Assembly: GCA_039105265.1 (NCBI GenBank)
Contig: JAPFFF010000010.1
Coordinates: 620,001-684,000 of the forward strand
Direction: 5' to 3'
Source of the DNA: Tritrichomonas musculus
Lineage: Eukaryota; Parabasalia; Tritrichomonadida; Tritrichomonadidae
DNA: 64,000 bases
In this document: one piece after another, positions 53,765 to 63,405 of the stretch
Numbering within the stretch: the stretch's first letter is position 1
Layout of the letters: each line of letters begins with the position of its first letter
The notes under the pieces: model-generated
What the model was told of the DNA's origin: nothing
Seen by the model: the letters and a program-made list of their open reading frames with translations, nothing else
Databases searched by the model: none
Made by a program: the position numbers and the translations under genes

Positions 53765-54556
53765 ATAGGTCGGCCAGAATAACGAGTATTGTCAAAAAAA
53801 ATAAAAAAACGTAGGAATATCTTCTATTTGATATATAATATTATATGATATCTACATATTCTGTTTACCAAGTTTCATCCAATTTCTTGAGTTGAGTTTT
53901 GTGAAATTTATGTTTTTTCTTTAAAATAAAAAATATTAATATATCCTATAATTATCATAAAAAAAGATAATTATTTATGTTTATCTATATATATAATATT
54001 GTATTATATTTAATATAATCATTAATGAATAAATATTTATTTTGTTTAACATGAAAAATGCATTTTTAAAAAATACAAAATTCAATTCTTTTTGAAAAAG
54101 TTTGGGATATTTTCTTTTATGATTTTCTTCTTCTTTTTCATTTTTAAGTAGACTTTTGTTGTTATGTAAGTTTTTGTAATATAATAAAATAAAAATAAAA
54201 AGGAAATTTGATCTTCTATTTTTTCTAAAATTGTATTAAATTTTTTCCATCAATTCACTGATGAATAATTAAAAATTTCTTAATATTTATTATATTTATA
54301 TATATAATAAATAATTATAAACTAAAAAAGTAATAAAATAACATATAAATTAAATATAGAGCAGGATATAATTATTTTAAATTCAAATTTCAAAAAAATG
54401 ATGATAAAAAAAAATTCAACTCAAGAATTCACACCAAATTTAGATATTTTCTTAATTATACGACCATGAAACAAATATATAAGTTTGGGAAGTTTCTAGC
54501 GTTTTTTTAAATTTGGCTTTATGTTTTTGACAAATACGTTATTTTGGCCGACCTAT
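53765..54556. mobile_element. 792-bp inverted-repeat element with 8-bp TSD
   Basis: Starts ATAGGTCGGCCAGAATAACG and ends with the complement of ATAGGTCGGCCAAAATAACG. Mirrored words such as TTCTTGAGTTGA (53891-53902; complement near 54417-54428) show that the inverted repeats reach about 140 bp with decay. TTTAATTT lies on both sides (53757-53764 and 54557-54564). Long repeats suit a MULE-like element and an 8-bp duplication suits hAT, so the family is open. Non-coding. A lone end of the same element is at 33613. Confidence 0.75.
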
Positions 54557-54677
54557 TTTAATTTAATTAAATTCCGTTAAGTTATAGTTTTGTTATTTTC
54601 TTTTTGAAAATAAAAACAAAAGTAAATATAATACATTCTTATAGATGATATTTATTAATATTGGAGATAATATAATT

Positions 54678-55298
54678 TTAATAATACGTATTTTCATTAA
54701 CATTCGTGAGTTTTGAGTTTTCATCTGCAAATTTATTATATTTGACTTTTTTGTTTGTTGAGTTATTTTTATTTGTTTTTAGTTGATGAAGATCATTATT
54801 ATTTTTTGTTTCTTTGGTAACTGTTGGATATGGATTGCCAAATGATAAATGAACTTTCATTTGCCCTATTACAATTCGGTTCATGCTTTCTTGTTTTGCA
54901 TTTTGTTTTTGAACAGGCTCATATATTTTTACTGTTTTAATATCATTATCCAATGTTCCAGTGAGGAATTGATAAATATTTCGTGATATTTTTGGAAAGC
55001 TGTGTGAATGGATAATGGTTGATGCAATTATTGGATTTTTAGTTTTTTCATCTTTCTTTCTGAAAACAACAATTATTTTTTTTGTTTCATTTGTAACATT
55101 TATCAAAAATGAATGGTTACATTTATTCATTTTTTTGGCTTCCATTTCAAAATGCTGCTTGTTTCCTTCTGGTAAAGTAGTGATACTAACTCGAACAATA
55201 TCATTTTGACTTATCAAATCATATGGAAGAGTGAATGAAAATAAATGAATATTGAGTCCCATTTCAAGCTTGCTATTTTCTGGAATTGCTGTATACAT
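54678..55298 (-). CDS. C2-like domain protein, 206 aa
   Basis: Beta-strand-rich N-terminal 160 residues (LNIHLFSFTLPYDLISQNDI, FLINVTNETKKIIVVFRKKD, IVIGQMKVHLSFGNPYP) arranged like a C2-type sandwich, followed by an Asn/Lys-rich disordered tail (about 165-206). Similar in plan to the 208-residue protein at 51660-52286. No clear calcium ligands. TCATTTTA lies about 16 bases before the ATG. Confidence 0.6.
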   Translation of the reverse strand: MYTAIPENSKLEMGLNIHLFSFTLPYDLISQNDIVRVSITTLPEGNKQHFEMEAKKMNKCNHSFLINVTNETKKIIVVFRKKDEKTKNPIIASTIIHSHSFPKISRNIYQFLTGTLDNDIKTVKIYEPVQKQNAKQESMNRIVIGQMKVHLSFGNPYPTVTKETKNNNDLHQLKTNKNNSTNKKVKYNKFADENSKLTNVNENTYY

Positions 55299-55641
55299 TC
55301 GTAATAATAAAATGAAATCATTTTATCTTTTTTTTATTTCACAGAAAAATATTCTTCTCAAATATTTCAATATTTTATCATATAAACATTATGAATTTTG
55401 GTTATACTCTCAATTATTTGAATTAAAATAATCATTTATAAAATAATCATTCAATATTTCAAATTTGATGTAAATTTACGTATTTAATGCAAATTTGACA
55501 GATTGGCAGAGGCCTTTTATGTTTACAACAAAATATATGCAAATTTTATTTATCGTAATACAAAATAAATTGCTTTCAAAGTGCCATGATTTTATATTCG
55601 ACAATATAATTTATGAAGCAAAACATTTATTGGCTGTAAAT

Positions 55642-55684
<43 letters not shown>

Positions 55685-56034
55685 AAGTCAATAATTTGAT
55701 GAATTAGCTTGCCCGTGCCCGAAAAGTGAACCCCAAATTTCAAGATCAAGACAAGACGGGTCTTGATACAATTTTGATTGAGTTTTCTTATTCCGTTTTT
55801 TTGAGTTTTTAATTGAATTTATTATTTATACGAATACGAGAAATTATTTATTGTTTATTGGCATTAAAAGCACCATCATTTATAAATAAACAAACTATTC
55901 CTATTTATTAAATTTTATATTATTTGAAAACATCGGCATCTTTTACGAGCACATCATCATGAAAAAAAAAAAGTGGGCATAAAAAGTGACAACTATCATC
56001 ACATCCCTAAAATCTCAATATTCATTTAAAAAAC
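55299..56034. other. Intergenic stretch with an A34 tract and a hairpin
   Basis: A tract of 34 A at 55643-55676 has no gene or element body that I can recognise before it. ATCAAGAC and GTCTTGAT near 55745-55770 form a small GC-containing hairpin. No gene. Confidence 0.5.
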
Positions 56035-59000
56035 TTATATCATAGAATAACCAAATCCTTCATAAAATAATTCGTTAATATCATGCAGATTTTTATTTTT
56101 TTCTTCTTTTTCTTTGATCTTTTTTTCTCGTTCTGAATAAAAATCTGAAGTAATCATCGGTTTCCTATGAATATCATAAGTGAAATCAATTTTTTCATAG
56201 CTATGATAAAAGTCTCTATAGTTATTGCCTAATTTTAATAATTGAATAATAACAATTATTTCATCTGACAATTTGTGAATATTTTCAGTATTTATGTATT
56301 TATTCATTTCTTCTTTAATTCTTTCTTTCGTGATTTTGGATGTCGTTAAATTCTTAACCAATGCTATAGATAATAGAATTTTTGCATGATCAAATCCTTT
56401 CATTGATGATTTGATTAATAAATGAATCGACTTGTCAAGATCATGTTTGACTTTTTCTCCATAAAAATACATGTGTCCAAGATTGTACATCGAAATTGCA
56501 TCTTCATTTTCAATGATCGATTCTTCAAAATATTCAATTGGATTCTTTTTATATTCATGATATTTGTAAATGATTCCAAGATTATTTTTGGAGTAATTAT
56601 CTCGACGATTTGATCCATTGTTGTAATAGTGAATTGCCTCATCAAAGTTCCTTTCAATATGAATCCCTTGTGAATAAATGACACCAAGAATAAAATTGGA
56701 CTTAATATCACCATTCTTTGCTGAAAGAGAAAAATATCGGATTGCAATATTGAAATTCTGTTCAAACACAATTCCATCATAATAATATCGTCCAACCTTT
56801 CTTTGTATGACTGAATTATTCTGATTAGCAGCGCATGAAATATAATGTCTAGCTTTGCTAATGTCTTGTTTGACATAGGAACCTCCATAATACATCAATC
56901 CAAGAAAAAATTGGGCATTTATATCATTTTGATTTGCAGCGAGTGAAAAATAATGAATCGTTTTATTAATATCTTGCTGAATATGTTTACCTAAATAATA
57001 AATTCTTCCAAGTTCAAATTGTGCCTTTGGATTATTTTGATTTGCAGCAAGTGACATATAATAAATCCCCTTTTTAATATCTCGTGGGACATAAATACCA
57101 TCATAATAAATACGTCCAAGAGTTAGTTGCGCATCTGGATCATTTTGATTTGCTGCCCGTGAAAAATAATGAATTGCTTTATTAATGTCTCGTTGGACAT
57201 ATTCACCTTCATAATAAATTTTTCCAAGTATGAATTGCGCCTCTGTAGTATTTTGATTTGCTGCCAGTGAAAAATAACGAATTGCTTTATTAATGTCTCG
57301 TTGAATGTATTTGTTTTCAAGATAAATCATTCCAAGAATGAATTGTGCAGATGGACTATTTTGACTTGCAGCCAGTGACAAATAATGAATTGCTTTATTA
57401 ATATCTCGTTCGACATATTTGCCATTATAATAAATATCTACAAGATTGAATTGTGCGCCATGATGTTTTTGATTTGCGGCAAGTGAAAAATAATAAATCG
57501 CTTTATTAATGTCTCGTTGGACATTTATGTTGTCAAAATAAATTATTCCAAGATTGAATAGCCCAGTTGGACTATTTTGATTTGCAGCGAGTGAATAATA
57601 ATGAATTGCTTTATTAATATCTTGTTGGACATATTTACCTTCATAATAAATATCTGCAAGAACGAGTTGTGCTGTTAGGTCCTTTTGATTTGCTTCCAGT
57701 GAAAAATAATGAATCGCTTTATTAATGTCTCGTTGGACATATTTACCTTCATAATATATTTTTCCAAGATAGAATTGCGAAGCTGGATAGTTTTGTTTTG
57801 CAGCGAGTGAAAAATAATGAATCGCTTTATTAATGTCTAGTGGAACATATTTGCCTTCATAATAAATTTTTCCAAGATAGAATTGCGCAGCTGGATTTCT
57901 TTGATTTGCAGCGAGTGAAAAATAATGAATCGATTCATTAATGTCTCGTTGGACATATTTACCTTCATAATAAATTTTTCCAAGATAGAATTGTGCAGGT
58001 CGATAATTTTGATTTGCAGCGAGTGAATAATAATGAATCGCTTTATTAATGTCTCGTGGAACATATTTGTCTTCATAATAAATTTCTCCAAGATAGAATT
58101 GTCCTTTAGGGTCATTTTCATTAGCAGTGCGTTGAAAATGATAAATTGCTTTATTAATGTCTTGTGGGCCTTTTTTTCCTTTATAATAAAACTCTCCAAA
58201 ATTGAATTCATCTTCTTTCCTTTTTGGATAAATATGTATTGTAGAATAATTTTCTCTATTCATGCGTTTAATAATACCACAAATTGATAATAATAATGAA
58301 TAATTTTCTAAAAAAATTTGAATTATTTCATCAATTGTTGGACGACTTGATCCATCAATAATGATACAACTCTTAATTATTTCTATCATTTCTAGAAATT
58401 CTTTATGAAAACCATCGAAAATATTCATCGATTGTGATTCAGAATTAATTGGTAATTCTTTTCCCATAATGATAAAATATAAAATGAGACCAAGTGAATA
58501 AATGTCAACTTCAAATGAATATCGCTTAGTTTTATCATAAATTTCTGGTGCAATGTATATCGATGCAAAATTTTTCGTTATTTGTTCATCGTCTTTAATT
58601 AACATTCGATCAAAATCAATAAGAACAAGTGCTTTGCTTTCATCAATGATGAAATTGTCTGGTTTCATGTCTCTATAAATGAATCCATTATTGTGAAGAT
58701 ATTCAATGATTTTTAACATTTCATAAATGATTATAATTTTGTCTTCATTTTTTAATTTCATTTCTTTGATTTCATTAAGTGAATGCCCTTTGATATATTC
58801 AATAAGAAGACTTTCTTTTTTGTTCATTCTACAAATACCATAAAATTTAGGAATCAATGGATGATGAATCTTTTCATAATTTCGTTTCTCTCTCTCAATT
58901 AATTTTTTATAATCTTCACTATAAAATATTTTCATCGCAAATAATTGTTCGAGCTCAAGATGACAAATTAATGTCGTAGCTGAATTTCCTGATCCTAAAT

Positions 59001-59658
59001 CTGCTATTTTTATATGGTTGAAGTTATTAAGCTCAATATCAATATTATCATTATTTTCATTTTTTTTTATTTTTTCATCTTCTTTGTTATTTAGAAAGGT
59101 TCGGAAATCTGAAAACCGATTTTTGTTTATTTTTGAATAGCTTTTTATGACAATTAAAATCAAAATACTTCTGCCAATTTCTTGCCAAATGTTATTGAAT
59201 TCTTCATTTATTGGACTTTCTATTTTAAAATATTTGAAAAATCGTGATTTTTCGTTTTCTTTTATTTGATTATAAATTTTAATCATTTCTTTCGATTCTT
59301 CGTCGTCAATACGTATATATTCAGGTATAATTCCTCCAATTTTATTTGATATCGCGATAATTTTTGAGTGCTTTTGATTCATGAAGAAATTCTCAAGGAA
59401 AGATACTTTTGTTTTTGAGACGAGAATAATTGTTCCTTCGAAGCAAATAATCAGATATTCTTCGTTGAAATATTTCATGATATCAATAAGAATGATTCCA
59501 ATTTCATTTTTTATTAAATCGATCTTTAAAGAATCTTCGATTTTATCAAGAAAAGAAAAACTGAACTTTTGATAAATTTTATCAAGAAATTCATTTTTCA
59601 TTTTAATCTGGCGATTATTAAGAATTTTTTGAAAATCTTTGATGATAGAGGTCTTCAT
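56035..59658 (-). CDS. Protein kinase with long Sel1-repeat array, 1207 aa
   Basis: Three parts. Residues 1-210 form a helical region without a known domain. Residues about 215-455 are a protein kinase: LGSGNSATT glycine loop (221-229), Lys243 in FAMKIF, YRDMKPDN (328-335, HRD changed to YRD), DFD (348-350, in place of DFG), IAPEIYD, VDIYSLGLILYFIIMG. From about 487 to 1100 there are roughly 17 Sel1-like repeats of 36 residues, such as AQFYLGKIYYEGKYVQRDIN followed by KAIHYFSLAAN. The architecture is a hallmark of Tritrichomonas and Trichomonas, where this family is large. Catalytic Lys and Asp remain, so activity is possible. Sel1 arrays act as protein-binding scaffolds. The DNA repeats at 108 bp, which allows unequal exchange. 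Confidence 0.92.
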   Translation of the reverse strand: MKTSIIKDFQKILNNRQIKMKNEFLDKIYQKFSFSFLDKIEDSLKIDLIKNEIGIILIDIMKYFNEEYLIICFEGTIILVSKTKVSFLENFFMNQKHSKIIAISNKIGGIIPEYIRIDDEESKEMIKIYNQIKENEKSRFFKYFKIESPINEEFNNIWQEIGRSILILIVIKSYSKINKNRFSDFRTFLNNKEDEKIKKNENNDNIDIELNNFNHIKIADLGSGNSATTLICHLELEQLFAMKIFYSEDYKKLIEREKRNYEKIHHPLIPKFYGICRMNKKESLLIEYIKGHSLNEIKEMKLKNEDKIIIIYEMLKIIEYLHNNGFIYRDMKPDNFIIDESKALVLIDFDRMLIKDDEQITKNFASIYIAPEIYDKTKRYSFEVDIYSLGLILYFIIMGKELPINSESQSMNIFDGFHKEFLEMIEIIKSCIIIDGSSRPTIDEIIQIFLENYSLLLSICGIIKRMNRENYSTIHIYPKRKEDEFNFGEFYYKGKKGPQDINKAIYHFQRTANENDPKGQFYLGEIYYEDKYVPRDINKAIHYYSLAANQNYRPAQFYLGKIYYEGKYVQRDINESIHYFSLAANQRNPAAQFYLGKIYYEGKYVPLDINKAIHYFSLAAKQNYPASQFYLGKIYYEGKYVQRDINKAIHYFSLEANQKDLTAQLVLADIYYEGKYVQQDINKAIHYYSLAANQNSPTGLFNLGIIYFDNINVQRDINKAIYYFSLAANQKHHGAQFNLVDIYYNGKYVERDINKAIHYLSLAASQNSPSAQFILGMIYLENKYIQRDINKAIRYFSLAANQNTTEAQFILGKIYYEGEYVQRDINKAIHYFSRAANQNDPDAQLTLGRIYYDGIYVPRDIKKGIYYMSLAANQNNPKAQFELGRIYYLGKHIQQDINKTIHYFSLAANQNDINAQFFLGLMYYGGSYVKQDISKARHYISCAANQNNSVIQRKVGRYYYDGIVFEQNFNIAIRYFSLSAKNGDIKSNFILGVIYSQGIHIERNFDEAIHYYNNGSNRRDNYSKNNLGIIYKYHEYKKNPIEYFEESIIENEDAISMYNLGHMYFYGEKVKHDLDKSIHLLIKSSMKGFDHAKILLSIALVKNLTTSKITKERIKEEMNKYINTENIHKLSDEIIVIIQLLKLGNNYRDFYHSYEKIDFTYDIHRKPMITSDFYSEREKKIKEKEEKNKNLHDINELFYEGFGYSMI

Positions 59659-59767
59659 TTCAAGAATTTCAAATTTTACTTACTTTTTGAGTGAAAAATG
59701 ATCGTTCACAACTTTTTATTAGAATTTGAAACAAATTTGTCAGATTGATAAATGCCCCTTCTGTTTA

Positions 59768-59801
<34 letters not shown>

Positions 59802-60935
59802 CAAAAGTTTCGTTTATCAAAATATAAAATGAATTGTTATTTTTATATTTTTGGTATAAAAAAATATGAAATAAAAATGAATATGATATAAATTCTCAAA
59901 ATAGCAATCCTATTTTTTAAAAAATCATGTTTTAAGATGCGAAAAATAGTTGATACAATTTTTTTTTAGAATAGTGGTTATACTATCTAAAGTTTTAATT
60001 GTAAAAATATCAAAATGACAATTAACTATTTTTTTCATGTTCAATTCTTTTTAACATCCAATTTTTTATTACTCTATATATGGTTCTTTTATATTATAAT
60101 ATTTCATTACATAATAATAATAAAAAATGCATTTATATTTCATCTTTACTCTAATTGTAGCTTTTTGAACGTTTTCATCTTCATCTAACTTACTCTATTT
60201 GTTACTTTTCATTACATAATAGAAAAGCTAATAAATTACACTATTCAATTTTTCATTGTGTTATTGAAAAGCTAAAGCAATAACCACTCTTTCTATACAT
60301 TTTATTTTATGAAATTTTATAATTATTTCTCAATTTTATTGAGATCAAAGATTTAAATGACTTAATAAAATTCATATCCCATCAAAAAATTTCACAAAAA
60401 AAGCTTGGATTTAATAAAATTCTTCATAATTTTGAATACATTATTTTTAATGAAGACAATGGCTCAAATAGCACAATTTTTTCAAAAAAATGCGAATAGA
60501 ACTTTATGATAATTAATGATTATGAATTTTCATGTGCTAAATATCTAATAGCTTCTATTAAAAATCTTTTTTTTATAATATTATGGGATAATAAAAACAG
60601 CAAAGTTTGTTGGTGATATGACAAACAAACTATGTTCAAATTTTGAAAGAAAAAATTTGAATAGAGGACTTTTTGATGAAACAACTTTTTGAAAAAATAT
60701 AATGTTAAGGGGGTTCTTTCTTTGTCATTTTTTCATCCAATAATGATGTTTACAATTATATATGCATATATAAAATCTAAATAATAATCAATGAACATTT
60801 GTTTGAAAAAATTACTAAATAACGAGGCAACTTACCATTTGGACTGCTGTATCCTATTGCTATTTATTGTGATGATTTTTATATCTTTTAGATATCTTTG
60901 AAACTATTAAAAATAAAAAAAAAAAATTAAAAAAA
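59659..60935. other. Intergenic stretch with an (AT)n tract
   Basis: An uninterrupted AT microsatellite lies at about 59770-59798. ACTTACTTTTTGAG is found about 20 bases before the kinase-Sel1 start. No gene. Confidence 0.55.
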
Positions 60936-61007
60936 TATCGGCACGGGGAATTGAACCCCGAAATCTTGGTTGAAAGCCAATTGTTTTAACCGTTAGACTA
61001 TGCCGAT
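60936..61007 (-). tRNA. tRNA-Glu (TTC)
   Basis: 72 bases, no intron. Acceptor ATCGGCA pairs with TGCCGAT, anticodon loop CTTTCAA gives TTC, and the T arm is CGGGG-TTCAATT-CCCCG. A run of T follows on the minus strand as terminator. The anticodon stem has one mismatch at its base. Confidence 0.94.
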
Positions 61008-61372
61008 TCACATTTATTAAGATACAAAACAATAATATTTTTATTCTTCAAAGAATAAAAATAACTTTATTCATAATATAATATTTTACTTTATTCATAT
61101 TTCTATTTCTGAAATCTTCATAATAGAACGTACATAATTAAAATAAACTAGAATTATGGAATAATTCTGAACCTGATCATCAATGATTACTTTAAAATAT
61201 AAAAACAACTATTTGGTAAGGTATTGAGTATAATTATGTCTTCAGAATCTTTTATTTTTATGTTTCTCTCAAGAAAAAAAAAAAGCATTTTATTAATAAC
61301 TTTTTAAATGGTTAAAAATTGACTAGGTTAGTTTAATAAGTTCGAAATTTATAAAGGTCTTGCCATTTTCAA
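61008..61372. other. AT-rich intergenic stretch
   Basis: Between tRNA-Glu and the kinase-Ras gene. Nothing recognised. Confidence 0.5.
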
Positions 61373-63126
61373 TCAATGCTTTTTCTTCTTAAAAAATGAA
61401 AATTTTTTTTTCTTCTCTTTTTTTGGTAAGTCAGATTTTTCTTTTTTTGATAGATCGGATTTTTCTTTTTCAATGAACTTATGAATTAATATCTCAAACA
61501 CTTTATCAACATTAATATTATCTATAGAAGATGCTTCAACAAAACCTGCGTTTAGTTGCTGCGCAAGCTTCTCTCCTTCTTCCTGTGAAACTGATCGGTG
61601 ATTACTTTCATAATCATGGCTGCAGATTACAATAGGAATGTCGCTGGTTCCTTTAACGCGGCATAGGTCTCGGTGGAAAACTGGGATTTCACTAAAAGAT
61701 GCTCTATCATCAATCGAATAGACAAGGACAAATGCTTCTCCTTGGCGTATGTAAGATGTCCTCATTGGTGCAAAATCATCCCGGCCGGCTGTATCAATAA
61801 TATCAAGGGCAACATAGTGTTCATCGACAGAAACAGCGATTCTATATACATCGTCAATTGTTGGATCATAATCAGTAATAAAGTAACCTTGCATGAATTG
61901 AATAACAAGAGCAGATTTGCCAGAACCGCCTGCACCAAAAACGACAACTTTAATTCTTTTAAAGTCATGTGAGATTGAATGAGATCCTTTTATTAGATTA
62001 CATTCTAAATTTACAATCTTTTTCTTTGAATTATTTTCAATGAGCTTTGAATTATTTGAATCACTTTCAATGAGCTTTGAATTATTTGAATCACTTTCAA
62101 TGAGCTTTGAATTATTTGAATTACTTTCAATGATCTTTGAATCATTTGAATTAATTTCTGTGGTATTGAAAAGCGAAATTTTCTTAAATTTTTTCTGTGG
62201 ATCAAACGAACATCCTAAGCTGTCGATCATGTCTACGTAGTCTAGAAATTCGTCTTTGTCGACGCAGTCAGTGATGAATTCATCATTGTTTTTCAACTCT
62301 TCAACAATTTGTTCAAAAGTTGGCCTTTCTTCTGGATCTTGCGCCCAGCACCGCGCTATTAGGCTGTGGTAGCAGTCAGGAATTGGATATTTGAATTCTG
62401 GCCTATCTCCGTTGACTGACACTTTTTTGCAGATCATTCCATACGTGAGGCCTTCGAATGGAATCTGAAGCGTCAAAATTTCGTAAACAATAATTGCAAA
62501 TGCATAAACGTCACCTGCTTTTGTGTATTGATAATAATCCCAGCTTTCGGGTGGCAAGTAAATGAATGTTCCCTTGAGCCCAATAGTTGAATCTGTCGAC
62601 ATGCTTTCGGCATTTGTATGGATTGTCTTAGAGAGGCCAAAATCGGCAATTTTGGGGAATAAGAAGTCATCTTCAAGTATGTTTGCTGGCTTTAAATCTC
62701 GATGAATGATATCGTGTGAATGGAGGTATGCCATCGCTGATGCAATGCCATATATATTTATTAATTTTTTGGTATCATCCCAAAGTGGAGGAGACAGAGA
62801 TTGTCTTTCAAGTGCAATTATCTTATCTAATGATCCGTTGGGTGATGCTCATTGTAAAAATCGATTGGACTATATCCAATAAATTTTAGAACTGCGGGAT
62901 GATTTAATTGCGAAATAATACTAACTTCGCGTTTGAGGTTTGTAACTAATGATTTATGATCTTCGGTTATCATTTTTAATGAAATCTTTGCTGCAAAAAT
63001 TTCTCCTGTATCAATTTCTTTAACAGTAAATACCTCTCCAAATGAGCCTTTACTTATATAAGATTGCTTAAAGAATTTGCTGAGATCTAAAAAATCACTC
63101 ATATTTTTTAGAACTTGAAAAACCAT
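61373..63126 (-). CDS. Protein kinase fused to a Ras-like GTPase, broken in the kinase hinge
   Basis: The 5' frame (63126-62827) has the kinase N-lobe: SKGSFGEVF loop, FAAKIS lysine, LKREVSII glutamate and FIGYSPIDFYNEHHPT. The reading then shifts; NGSLDKIIALERQSLSPPLW leads into the second frame (61373-62734) with HRDLKPAN, ADFGLSK, GTFIYLPPES and the rest of a TKL-like kinase. After a linker with 10-residue repeats (SNNSKLIESD) comes a Ras-like domain: GAGGSGKS, DYDPTIDD with the switch I Thr, DTAGRDDF with Arg at the Q61 position, SHDY in place of NKxD, and ASS. A polybasic tail (KKEKKKKFSFFKKKKH) ends the protein, with no CAAX box. Compared with related kinases about 20-25 bases are missing between HHPT and NGSLD, so this copy is probably inactive, or the sequence is wrong there. 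Confidence 0.75.
62037..62157 (-). repeat. 30-bp coding minisatellite in the kinase-Ras linker
   Basis: Four copies of a 30-bp unit encode SNNSKLIESD variants. The first three are nearly identical, so the linker length is likely to vary between alleles or copies. Confidence 0.85.
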
Positions 63127-63405
63127 ATATTTTCAGATTTTATTTGGCCAAATTTTTAATAAAATATTAAATGAATTTATATTGATAATTAAAGATTTAT
63201 TTCAAAAAAAACATTCATAAATTTATTTTTATGATATAAATAAGAAAGGGAGATCACCAACTTGTATTCACATTGTATCATTAAGCTTTTTAAATTTTCA
63301 CAATTATATTTGAATGAACATATAGAATTTTTTCACAACTATATTACATATTATTCAAAAACAATTTCACCACCCGATTGTCATAAATCAAACACTACTT
63401 TTTTT
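63127..63405. other. Short intergenic stretch
   Basis: AT-rich; between the kinase-Ras gene and the Sel1 protein end. No feature seen. Confidence 0.5.

Noticed and set aside
55480-55680. A34 tract taken as the tail of a retroposed copy
   Set aside because: The preceding 150 bases give no recognisable gene, RNA or repeat and no flanking duplication was seen; a simple poly-A tract is enough.
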